From NCBI GenBank assembly GCA_002315975.1, contig DCIK01000028.1:26048-90047 (forward strand): a DNA stretch of 64,000 nt, given 5' to 3'. This stretch comes from Clostridiales bacterium UBA1728. GTDB taxonomy: Bacteria > Bacillota > Clostridia > Oscillospirales > Oscillospiraceae. The notes below the pieces were generated by a model. It searched no databases and was not told where the DNA came from. It saw only the letters and a program-made list of their open reading frames with translations. Below, piece by piece: positions 31,357 through 39,528 of this stretch (positions are counted from its first letter, which is position 1; every line of letters starts with the position of its first letter). The position numbers were made by a program, and so were the translations under genes.

Positions 31357-32483
31357 GCGGAACGAAGCACCCCAAAAGGGGATACCGGGCGGTGCTGCCG
31401 CTGCTGCTCTGCTGCCTTTTCTTTGCCCTGCTGACACTCCGGCAGGAGGAGCGCAGCGTCTTTTCCCTCTCCTCCGTGTCCTCGCGGCTGAGCGCAGCAT
31501 TGGAGGATGCCCGCTCCCGGGAGCTGCAGGGACTGGCCTACATCCGCAAAACCTACCGTCTTGAACCCGGCACCCTGGCCCCGGAGCCCGATCCGGAGGG
31601 CTACTGCATTCTTCATTCCGCAGACGAGGTATTGGCTCTTCTGGACAAGGCCTCGCTGCTGCTTAACGGCCGCGAACCCTTCTTTAACGCCGACACGCCC
31701 TTCGACACGGAAAAGGGTGTCCGCTGCTACTATGACGAGAGCATTCTCACCCTGCTGTGGTATCAGCGGGTGGTGGAGGAGGACATCGGCTGGGGGCACG
31801 ATGCCACCATGGCCGAGGTTTTCCTTTCCGATGCCAGCCAGCTTCGCCGGAAGCTCTCCGGGGATGTGTTCGGCTCGGAGCTGCTGAAATACCCCACGGA
31901 TATGGCGCTGGAGGTCAACGCGGTTCTCGCCTCCAGCGGCGATTTCTACCGCTACCGCGCCGAGGGGCTGTGCATCTATGAGGGGCAGCTCTGCCGGCTC
32001 AACGGCAATACGGTGGATACCTGCGCCTTTGACGATCAGGGCAATATGCTCTTCATCCCCGCCGGAACCCTCCGGACGGAGGAGCAGGTCAACGCTTACA
32101 TTGCGGAAAACCATGTGCGCTTCACCCTCTCCTTCGGCCCCATTCTGGTGGAAAATTACGAAACCGTGTCCCACGAGGGCTACTACACCATCGGCGAGGC
32201 TCACGAGCGCTATCCCCGGCTGCTGCTGGCCCAGCGGGACGAGCTGCACTATCTGGAGATGGCCATCCGCGACCAGACCACGGCCTTTGCCGCCGGTGAG
32301 ATCATGCGGCGCATGGGTGTGGAGCGCTGCTATACCCTCGACGGCGGGCAGACCGCCACGCTGGTCATGGAGGGCACCGCCCTCAATCCCGGCCTGTACG
32401 GACAGGGTAACGGGGCTCAGCGTACCCAGAGCGATATCTTTTATTTTGTCAGCGCCATCGGCGCATCGGAAAGGAGCGGTTGA
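31353..32483 (+). CDS. Membrane-anchored phosphodiester glycosidase (NAGPA-like), paralogue of the preceding domain
   Basis: 376 residues from ATG 31353, which overlaps the previous stop (ATGA). Membrane helix ~13-30, short linker, then a phosphodiester glycosidase domain. It shares with the upstream fusion the blocks SQLRRKLSGDVFGSELLKYP, LEVNAVLASSGDFYRYRAEG, LSFGPILVENYE and CYTLDGGQTATLVM in the same order, so the two arose by duplication. Differences: the catalytic-region NGDFYR of the first is SGDFYR here, which may alter activity. Extracellular by topology. Confidence 0.85.
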   Translation: MSGTKHPKRGYRAVLPLLLCCLFFALLTLRQEERSVFSLSSVSSRLSAALEDARSRELQGLAYIRKTYRLEPGTLAPEPDPEGYCILHSADEVLALLDKASLLLNGREPFFNADTPFDTEKGVRCYYDESILTLLWYQRVVEEDIGWGHDATMAEVFLSDASQLRRKLSGDVFGSELLKYPTDMALEVNAVLASSGDFYRYRAEGLCIYEGQLCRLNGNTVDTCAFDDQGNMLFIPAGTLRTEEQVNAYIAENHVRFTLSFGPILVENYETVSHEGYYTIGEAHERYPRLLLAQRDELHYLEMAIRDQTTAFAAGEIMRRMGVERCYTLDGGQTATLVMEGTALNPGLYGQGNGAQRTQSDIFYFVSAIGASERSG

Positions 32484-32487
32484 ACCC

Positions 32488-33450
32488 ATGGAAAACACGG
32501 CTTTGATCATCGGCTCTCTGAGCATAAGCTACAGCGGCGTTCTGCTCTTTCTCGGAGCCCTGTCGGGGAGCTGCCTTCTTTTCGGTCTTCAGCGCCGCAC
32601 CAATACCGGGGTCTCGGATGCGGCCGCGCTGCTCTGTCCGGGACTGCTGCTGAGCGTGCCCCTGAGCCGCTTCCTCCACTGGTACTCCAACAGCTCCCAG
32701 TACGCCTCCTTTGCCTCCGCGCTCACGGACTACGGCAGCGGCGGCTATGTGGTGCTGGGGGTCTACGCGGCATTTCTGCTCTCCGCCCTGCTGCTATGGG
32801 CGCTGGGCAGCATCCGCAAGCTCCCGGCACTGCTGGACAGTCTTGCCCCCGCCGGTGCGCTGGCTCTGGCCATCGTCAAGCTCTCCTGCCGCTTTTCTCA
32901 GGTCTGCCGCAGCAAATTCAGCTTTGAGAGTGAGAGTCTGCGCCGCCTGCCCTTTATGATCGCCTCCACCCTCTCCAACGGCGGCACCGAGTGGCGCATT
33001 GCCACCTTCTGCCTGCAGGCCATCGCCTACCTTCTCGTCTGCGCCGCGGCACTGCTGATGCTGCAAAAGAAAAAGAGAGCCGGCGATACCTTCGCTCTGA
33101 CTCTCTCGCTGACGGGTGCCGTGCAGGTTGTGCTGGACTCCACCCGCTATGATGCCGCCTACTTCCGCTCCAACGGCTTTGTGAGCATTACGCAGGTCTT
33201 CTGCGTAAGTGCGCTGGTGATTGTGGGGATCGTCTTCTCCGTCCGCTCCGTCAGGAGCTGCGGCGGCGTGAAGCTGCGCCACATCCTCTGCTGGCTCCTC
33301 TATGCCCTCTGCGCCGGCGTGGGCGGCTACTGCGAGTACTATGTCCAGCGCCACGCCGGGCTTTTCCTCCCCACCTACGCCGTCATGGGCGGCTGCTTTT
33401 TGCTGTGCCACGGCGTGAACTGCGTGCTGAGCCGAACCGACACCCAATAA
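32488..33450 (+). CDS. Polytopic membrane protein, divergent Lgt (prolipoprotein diacylglyceryl transferase)-like
   Basis: 320 residues, about eight membrane helices. The order of blocks follows Lgt: SRFLHWYSNS where Lgt has GARLGYVLFY, DYGSGGYVVLGVYAAFLLSA where Lgt has its GGMSFHGG stretch, LDSLAPAGALALAIVKLSCR where Lgt has the IGRxGNFxN signature, and STRYDAAYFRSNG near the second essential Arg. The signature Gly-Arg-x-Gly-Asn is not kept (VKLSC), so lipoprotein-modifying activity is doubtful; it may bind or move a lipid-linked substrate for its neighbours. Ribosome-binding site AAAGGAG. The homology claim is by eye. Confidence 0.6.
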   Translation: MENTALIIGSLSISYSGVLLFLGALSGSCLLFGLQRRTNTGVSDAAALLCPGLLLSVPLSRFLHWYSNSSQYASFASALTDYGSGGYVVLGVYAAFLLSALLLWALGSIRKLPALLDSLAPAGALALAIVKLSCRFSQVCRSKFSFESESLRRLPFMIASTLSNGGTEWRIATFCLQAIAYLLVCAAALLMLQKKKRAGDTFALTLSLTGAVQVVLDSTRYDAAYFRSNGFVSITQVFCVSALVIVGIVFSVRSVRSCGGVKLRHILCWLLYALCAGVGGYCEYYVQRHAGLFLPTYAVMGGCFLLCHGVNCVLSRTDTQ

Positions 33451-33629
33451 GCCTCGCAGAATTCGTGCCCGCCGGCACGAAGAAATCCGATCATTTTTCA
33501 GCGAGCTTTGCCCGCTGAAAAACACCCTGAGGCGCGTACTATTGGCGCGCCCTCGCGTCGACCAGGGCAGCTTGCCGCCGCGATCAACGCGAGTATCCTT
33601 CTCGTCGGAATACATGGTTTTCCGACGAA
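33451..33629 (-). repeat. Family B five-hairpin element, copy B3
   Basis: Fills the gap between the convergent Lgt-like gene and the cysteine desulfurase. Reverse strand: hairpin 1 TCGTCGGAAAAC / ATTCCGACGA, hairpin 2 CTCGCGTTGA / TCGACGCGAG, hairpin 3 GGCGCG / CGCGCC with loop containing CAATAG, hairpin 4 TTTTTCAGCG / CGCTGAAAAA, hairpin 5 TTCGTGCC / GGCACGAA. The last block reads TTCTGCGAGGC instead of CTCTGCGAGGC and abuts the TAA of the Lgt-like gene. Confidence 0.9.
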
Positions 33630-33634
33630 AGTGT

Positions 33635-34765
33635 TTATCGGCTCCGCAGCATCCTCTTCGCCTCCAGCAGTCCCGCCACGAAGGCATCAATCTCCTCTGC
33701 GGTGGTAAAGCGGCTGAGACTTACGCGGATGGCCCCGTCGATGACCCGTGCGGGTATGCCCATGGCCTCCAGCACATGGCTGCGTTTGCCCCGCTTGCAG
33801 GCCGAGCCCTTGGACACGAAAATTTCCTTTCTCTCCAGATAGTTCATCAGCACCTCGCTGCGGTATCCGGGCAGCGACAGGCAGAGGATATGGGGTGCGC
33901 CCCCGCCGATGACCACCGCCTCCGGCGCTTCCGCCCTCACGCTGTCGATACAGCGCTGCCGAAGCTGCGCCATCCGCGCCTGCGCCTCCTCAGCCTCCTT
34001 TGCGCCGGCCTCGGCGGCAGCGCCGAAGGCGGCAATCTGGGGCAGAGCCTCGGTGCCGGAGCGCAGGCCGTTCTCCTGCCCGCCGCCCATGATATAGGGC
34101 TGCAGCCTTACACCGCTGCGGATGCAGAGCGCACCGATGCCCTTGGGGGCGTGAATCTTGTGGCCGGAGAGGGAAATCAGATCCGCGCCCAGCGTTTTCG
34201 CGCTGAAGGGGAGCTTCAGGAAGCCCTGCACCGCATCGGTGTGCAGCAGCGCCTTGCTGCCGGCCTCCTTCAGAACCTGCCGCATGGCGGGGATGTCCGT
34301 AACGGCGCCCGTCTCGTTGTTCACCAGCATGAGGGAAACCAGCGCCGTGTCCGGCCGCAGAGTCTCCCGGAGCTGCTCCGGCGTGATCATGCCCTCCTTG
34401 CCCGGCTTCAGCAGCGTGATCTCATAGCCCTGCTGCTCCAGATACTCCAGCGTTTTGCGGATGGCATCGTGCTCCACTGCCGAGGAGATGATATGCTTCC
34501 CCACCCGCTTCTGGGCCTCCGCGCCCCTGATGAGCGCCCAGTTGTCGCTCTCGGAGCCGCAGGAGGTGAAATAAATCTCCTCGCTCCTGGCACCCAAAGC
34601 CGCGGCCACCTGCCCTCTGGCCCTGTCCAGTATGGCCTTGGCCTCTCTGCCCTTTGTGTGGGTGGAGCTGGGGTTGCCATAGGCGATGGTCATGGCGTTC
34701 ACCGCCGCCTCCGCCGCCTCCGGGCATACTCTGGTGGTAGCGCCGTTATCTAAATAGACTTCCAT
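33635..34765 (-). CDS. Cysteine desulfurase (IscS/NifS family)
   Basis: 376 residues. PLP enzyme releasing sulfur from cysteine for Fe-S clusters or tRNA thiolation. YLDNGATTRVCPEAAEA at the N terminus, HTDAVQGFLK with the PLP Asp, the Schiff-base lysine in LSGHKIHAPKG (~200-210), and the mobile catalytic Cys in VSKGSACKRGKRSHVLEA (~318-335). The Cys-loop is the short NifS-like kind. No iscU/nifU follows; the divergent neighbour is mtaB, which uses sulfur and Fe-S clusters, so a supply role is possible but not shown. B3 repeat hairpin 1 begins ~6 bp past the stop. Confidence 0.95.
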   Translation of the reverse strand: MEVYLDNGATTRVCPEAAEAAVNAMTIAYGNPSSTHTKGREAKAILDRARGQVAAALGARSEEIYFTSCGSESDNWALIRGAEAQKRVGKHIISSAVEHDAIRKTLEYLEQQGYEITLLKPGKEGMITPEQLRETLRPDTALVSLMLVNNETGAVTDIPAMRQVLKEAGSKALLHTDAVQGFLKLPFSAKTLGADLISLSGHKIHAPKGIGALCIRSGVRLQPYIMGGGQENGLRSGTEALPQIAAFGAAAEAGAKEAEEAQARMAQLRQRCIDSVRAEAPEAVVIGGGAPHILCLSLPGYRSEVLMNYLERKEIFVSKGSACKRGKRSHVLEAMGIPARVIDGAIRVSLSRFTTAEEIDAFVAGLLEAKRMLRSR

Positions 34766-34830
34766 TTTTTCTCTATCCTTTCCGCGTTCCCCGTTGTTAT
34801 TGCTGTGAAAGTCGTGTACAATCTTCTCTT

Positions 34831-34957
34831 GGCTCCCTCAGATGAGGGAGCTGTCGCGAAGCGACTGAGGGAGGGATCGTCTACGAAACAGCTCAAAAGC
34901 TTCTCTCTCCCTCAGCCCCAGTGTACGCACTGGGGCAGCTCCCTCACAGAGGGAGCC
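34831..34957. repeat. Family A hairpin repeat, copy A3
   Basis: Archetype copy: left end GGCTCCCTCAGATGAGGGAG, internal GTCGC-GAA-GCGAC, GAGGGAGG facing CTCTCCCTC, then CCCCAGTG-TACG-CACTGGGG, and right end CTCCCTC-ACA-GAGGGAGCC. Sits in the 232-bp divergent gap between the desulfurase and mtaB; no clear promoter was found in the remaining bases. Confidence 0.85.
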
Positions 34958-34997
34958 ACTTTTCTTTTTCATTTCATCCAACACGAGGTACAATGCC

Positions 34998-36296
34998 ATG
35001 CGCTATATTATAGCCACTTTGGGCTGCAAGGTCAATCAGTATGAAGCGGAAGCCATGGAGCTTTTGCTGAAGGCTCACGGTCACCGTCCCTGCGAGAAGG
35101 GGGATGCCGATGTGGTCATCCTCCACTCCTGCGCCGTCACCGCCGAGGGGGAGCGCAAGGCCCGGCAGACCGCCCGCCGTCTGCTGAAGGACAATCCCGC
35201 TGCCCTGCTCTGCGTCAGCGGCTGCTGGAGCCAGATTGCCCCCGAGGCGGCCCGGGAGTTGGGTGCAAAGGTGGTCTTCGGCACCGGCGACACGCTGGGC
35301 TTCGTGGAGGCCATTGAGGCCGCCGTCAGCGAGGGCAGCGAGACCGTCTCCATCCCCGACAACCGGGAGAAGCGTCCATACCAGCCCCTGCCCGCCGGGG
35401 CCTATGCCGGTCATGCCAGAGCCTATCTCAAGATTGAGGACGGCTGCGACAACTACTGCGCCTACTGCATCATCCCCTACGCCCGGGGTCATGTGCGCTC
35501 CCTGCCTGTGGAGGACTGCGTAAGGGAGTATGCCGCTCTGGCCGAAGCGGGGTATCGGGAGATCGTGCTGACGGGCATCGAGATTGCCTCCTACGGTCAC
35601 GATTTGGAGGGCGTAAGCCTCATCGATGTGCTGGAGGCCATGGGCAGCGCCGCGCCGCAGGTGCGGATGCATCTGGGCAGTCTGGAGCCGAGAGTTATCA
35701 CCGAGGAATTCGCGCAGCGTCTGCAAAGGCTCAACATCTGCCCCCACTTCCACCTGTCTATGCAGTCGGGCTGCGACGCTACCCTGAAGCGCATGAAGCG
35801 CCGCTACGACACCGCCCTCTTCTACGAGGTCTGTGCGCGGCTGCGGCGCTACTTCCCTCACTGCGCTCTGACCACCGACCTGATCTGCGGCTTCCCCGGC
35901 GAGAGCGAGGAGGAGTTTGCTGCCACGCTTTCCTTCATCCGCAGGTGCGATTTTGCCGCCATGCACATCTTCCCCTACAGCGTCCGTCCCGGTACGCTGG
36001 CAGAGAAGCTCCCGGGCAAGCTGCCCGCAAAGCTCAAAAACGAGCGTACCGCCGCCGCCATTGCCGTGGCCGACGAGATGGAGAGCGCCTATCTCCAGAG
36101 CTGCGTGGGCTCCACCCTCTCGGTGCTCTTCGAGACCGAGGAGGGCGAGAGCGTCCGGGGTCACGCCGAGAATTATACCGAAGTCCGCGTACCCGGTCAG
36201 GGTCTCCGCGGTCAGCTTCTGGCGGTGGAGATCACCGGCGTGGACGGGAAAATACTGACAGGAAAAATCGTGAGTCAGGGAACCTGTCCCCGGTGA
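34998..36296 (+). CDS. mtaB: tRNA (t6A37) methylthiotransferase MtaB
   Basis: 432 residues. Radical-SAM enzyme adding a methylthio group to t6A37 of tRNAs reading ANN codons. N-terminal UPF0004 domain: TLGCKVNQYEAEAM (Cys10), HSCAVTAEGERKARQ (Cys45), CVSGCWSQ (~Cys76). Radical-SAM triad in KIEDGCDNYCAYCIIPYARG (~144-163). The C-terminal TRAM-like part is short. TLGCKVNQ plus SCAVT is the MtaB pattern, distinct from the YGCQQNESD of MiaB at 42416. Start ATG 34998 lies shortly after the A3 repeat. Confidence 0.95.
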   Translation: MRYIIATLGCKVNQYEAEAMELLLKAHGHRPCEKGDADVVILHSCAVTAEGERKARQTARRLLKDNPAALLCVSGCWSQIAPEAARELGAKVVFGTGDTLGFVEAIEAAVSEGSETVSIPDNREKRPYQPLPAGAYAGHARAYLKIEDGCDNYCAYCIIPYARGHVRSLPVEDCVREYAALAEAGYREIVLTGIEIASYGHDLEGVSLIDVLEAMGSAAPQVRMHLGSLEPRVITEEFAQRLQRLNICPHFHLSMQSGCDATLKRMKRRYDTALFYEVCARLRRYFPHCALTTDLICGFPGESEEEFAATLSFIRRCDFAAMHIFPYSVRPGTLAEKLPGKLPAKLKNERTAAAIAVADEMESAYLQSCVGSTLSVLFETEEGESVRGHAENYTEVRVPGQGLRGQLLAVEITGVDGKILTGKIVSQGTCPR

Positions 36297-36305
36297 CTCA
36301 TTCTC

Positions 36306-36436
36306 GGCTCCCTCAGATGAGGGAGCTGGCTCGCGCAGCGAGACTGAAGGAGGGATTGTCTACTCTGCAGCTCAGAAAAATCTCTCTCCCTCAGCCCCAG
36401 TGCGCGCACTGGGGCAGCTCCCTCACAGAGGGAGCC
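36306..36436. repeat. Family A hairpin repeat, copy A4
   Basis: Begins 9 bp after the mtaB stop. Ends GGCTCCCTCAGATGAGGGAG and CTCCCTCACAGAGGGAGCC; internal hairpins CTCGC-GCA-GCGAG and CCCCAGTG-CGCG-CACTGGGG. Very similar to A3 on the other side of mtaB, so mtaB is bracketed by two direct copies. Confidence 0.85.
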
Positions 36437-36477
36437 GCGGGACTTTCTCAATAACAAGGAGTTTTTTACGACCTCAG

Positions 36478-36513
36478 CTGCGTCACATCCTCTGTGGCGC
36501 AGTTTTTCTTTTT
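36478..36513 (+). terminator. Rho-independent terminator ahead of the ABC transporter
   Basis: CTGCGTCACA-TCCTC-TGTGGCGCAG followed by TTTTTCTTTTTT. One G-U pair in a 10-bp stem. Ends mtaB transcripts; being 46 bp before the transporter ATG it could also act as an attenuator, but no alternative pairing was identified. Confidence 0.7.
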
Positions 36514-36558
36514 TGCATAGAATGCCCCACAACCGTGCAAAGGAGGGAGCGCAGTGAC

Positions 36559-37309
<751 letters not shown>

Positions 37310-37317
<8 letters not shown>

Positions 37318-38119
37318 ACTATCCAATGAAAGGCGGCAGTGGCTCCGCTCCCAATCCGTCCGGCAAAGGCGCATCCGACTCACCCGGCTCTGTCTCATCG
37401 GGGGCTTTTTCCTGCTCTGGGAGCTGGGTGTACGCTATGGCAGCGTAGATGCCTTCATTTTCAGCTCCCCCGGCCGCATGGGGGCTACCGCATGGAACAT
37501 GGCGCAGAGCGGCGAGCTGTGGCGGCATCTGGGCGTGTCCATAGCCGAAACCGTGGCGGGCTTCCTGCTGGGCACGGCGCTGGGCACGCTCATCGCCGTG
37601 GTTCTCTGGTGGAGCGAGTTCGCAAGGGCGGTATGGGAGCCCATCCTCATTGTCCTCAACGCCCTGCCCAAAACCGCGCTGGGGCCCATCTTCATCGTGT
37701 GGATGGGAGCGGGCATGGGCAGCATCATCGCCATGACGCTGGCCATTTCCCTCATCGTCACGGTGCTCTCGGTGCTGGAGGGCTTTCTCTCCACCGATGC
37801 CGAGCAGCTGCAGCTCATGGCCACCCTGGGTGCCAGCCGCTTCCAGACTCTCACAAGACTGGTGATCCCCGCCAATCTCAGCACGCTCATGAACGCCCTG
37901 AAGGTGAATGTAGGTCTGAGCTGGGTGGGTGCCATCATGGGCGAATTCTTGGTGAGCCGCGCCGGGCTGGGCTATCTGATCGTCTACGGCTCGCAGGTGT
38001 TCCGCATGGATCTGGTGATGACCACGGTGGTGCTTTTAGGCATCAGCGCCGCAGGGATGTATCGCTTAATTCTCATTTTAGAAGCTCAACTGAAAAAACA
38101 TTTCGGGGTGATGGGATGA
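37310..38119 (+). CDS. ABC transporter permease (SsuC/TauC-like)
   Basis: 269 residues from a TTG start at 37310 (reads MPELSNERRQWLRSQS); AAGGAG lies 10 nt upstream inside the ATPase gene, and no better ATG is in frame there. About six membrane helices; the EAA-like loop LQLMATLGASRFQTLTRLVI (~185-204) contacts the ATPase. The last 14 codons (LEAQLKKHFGVMG) are duplicated at 38301-38343, on the far side of the B4 repeat. Confidence 0.9.
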
Positions 38120-38299
38120 GTCTTCGTCAGAAAACTCCGTTTTCTGACGAGCCTTTCTCGCGCTTATCGCGGCGGCAGACCGCCTTGGTCGGCGCGAGGG
38201 CGCACCAATAGAGTGCGCCTCAGGGTATTTTTCTCCGGGCAAAGCTCGAAGAAAAATGATTTCATTTTTTTGCGCCTCAGGGCGCAAACTCTGCGAGGC
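38120..38299 (+). repeat. Family B five-hairpin element, copy B4, with duplicated flanks
   Basis: Starts right after the permease stop. Hairpin 1 TCGTCAGAAAAC / GTTTTCTGACGA; hairpin 2 CTCGCGC / GCGCGAG with inner GGCGG-CAGA-CCGCC; hairpin 3 GGCGCAC-CAATAGA-GTGCGCC; hairpin 4 ATTTTTCT / AAGAAAAAT; hairpin 5 TTTGCGCC / GGGCGCAAA; end CTCTGCGAGGC. Bracketed by identical 29-bp sequences at 38091-38119 and 38315-38343. Confidence 0.9.
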
Positions 38300-38339
38300 T
38301 TTTGGAAACCTATTTGAAAAAACATTTCGGGGTGATGGG

Positions 38340-39311
38340 ATGAAAAAACTGCCTGTAATTCTCCTGTGCCTGGCGCTGCCGCTCTCGCTCATGGGCTGCG
38401 CCGGGGCAGAAAGCAGAACCGTGCGTCTCAACGAGGTGACCCACTCGGTGTTCTACGCGCCGCTCTATGCGGGAATGTCCCTGGGCTACTTCGCTGAGGA
38501 GGGGCTGGAAATCGAGCTGACCAACGGCGGCGGAGCCGACAAGGTCATGACCGCGGTGCTCACCGATGCCGCCGACATCGGTCTTGCGGGGCCGGAGAGC
38601 TGCATCTATGTCCGGCAGGAGGGCCGGGAGGACTACGCCGTGGTCTTCGCCCAGCTCACCAAGCGGGACGGCTCCTTCTTAGTGGGGCGCGAGGGCGGCG
38701 ACTTCGACTGGGAGCAGCTCCGGGGCAAAACCGTTTTAGGCGGACGCAAGGGCGGTGTGCCGGAGATGACACTGGAATATGTGCTGCGGCAGCACGGTCT
38801 TGTGCCCGGGGTGGATGTGAATGTGGACACCTCCGTGCAGTTCAACATGATGGCCGGTGCCTTCACCGGCGGCAACGGGGACTATGTGACCCTCTTTGAG
38901 CCCACCGCCACCGAGGTGGAGCGGGGGGGCAAGGGCGTGGTGCTCAAGAGCATAGGGCAGGAGAGCGGAGAGATTCCCTATACGGCCTTCTTCGCTCTGA
39001 AAAGCACCCTCCGGGACAGGGAAGACATGATTGCCGCCTTCACCCGGGCTCTCAGCCGCGCCCAGAGCTGGGTACAGACCCACTCCGCTGAGGAGATTGC
39101 CAAGGCCATCGCCTCTCAGTTCCCGGACAGCGAGCTGAGCCTGCTGACGGCGGTGTGCCAACGGCACAAGGACATTGACGCGTGGTGCGCCACCCCGGTG
39201 ATGACCGAGGATGCCTTCAACCGCCTCCAGACCGTCATGGAAACCGCCGGTGAGCTGACGGAACGCGCCGATTACGCTAAGCTTGTAGATAACCGCTGGG
39301 CGGAAAAATAG
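38340..39311 (+). CDS. ABC transporter substrate-binding lipoprotein (NMT1/SsuA-like)
   Basis: 323 residues from ATG 38340. Lipoprotein signal with lipobox LMGC (Cys20). The mature part begins RTVRLNEVTHSVFYAPLYAG and has GYFAEEGLEIEL and GGRKGGVPEMTLEYVLRQHG, as in NMT1/THI5-like and sulfonate-binding proteins. The ligand cannot be named: aliphatic sulfonates, nitrate-like anions and thiamin precursors use this fold; no thiamin or sulfonate genes are adjacent. Its ribosome-binding region (TTCGGGGTGATGGG) is part of the duplicated flank of the B4 repeat, so both the permease end and this gene's start survived insertion. Confidence 0.92.
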   Translation: MKKLPVILLCLALPLSLMGCAGAESRTVRLNEVTHSVFYAPLYAGMSLGYFAEEGLEIELTNGGGADKVMTAVLTDAADIGLAGPESCIYVRQEGREDYAVVFAQLTKRDGSFLVGREGGDFDWEQLRGKTVLGGRKGGVPEMTLEYVLRQHGLVPGVDVNVDTSVQFNMMAGAFTGGNGDYVTLFEPTATEVERGGKGVVLKSIGQESGEIPYTAFFALKSTLRDREDMIAAFTRALSRAQSWVQTHSAEEIAKAIASQFPDSELSLLTAVCQRHKDIDAWCATPVMTEDAFNRLQTVMETAGELTERADYAKLVDNRWAEK

Positions 39312-39348
39312 AAAAAATGACTGCGGCAGCCTTGTCGCAGTCATTTTT
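39312..39348 (+). terminator. Terminator of the ABC transporter operon
   Basis: AAAAATGACTGCG-gcagccttgt-CGCAGTCATTTTT, immediately after the binding-protein stop; 13-bp stem including A/T tracts. Confidence 0.8.
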
Positions 39349-39395
39349 CATAGGTGTTAGTGTAGAAACCCGGACCTGCTTTCACAGATACATTG

Positions 39396-39451
39396 CCCCC
39401 TCAGTCGCTTCGCGACAGCTCCCCCATTCCCTACGGGAACAGGGGATCCAA
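39396..39451. repeat. Partial family A repeat (right half), copy A5a
   Basis: CCCCCTCAGTCGCTTCGCGA then CAGCTCCCCCATTCCC and GGGAACAGGGGATCC: the right half of the A2-type element, with one base changed in the terminal GAGCC (GATCC). Confidence 0.7.
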
Positions 39452-39484
39452 GGGGTGCAGCAGCGCTTGACCATCTGCGCCTCG

Positions 39485-39520
39485 ATCCCCCATTCCCTAC
39501 GGGAACAGGGGAGCCAAGGG
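39485..39520. repeat. Partial family A repeat (right end), copy A5b
   Basis: ATCCCCCATTCCC-TAC-GGGAACAGGGGAGCC: a second copy of the right end, in direct orientation to A5a with 33 bp between, just before the mutS stop. Confidence 0.7.
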
Positions 39521-39528
39521 TGTTCTGC

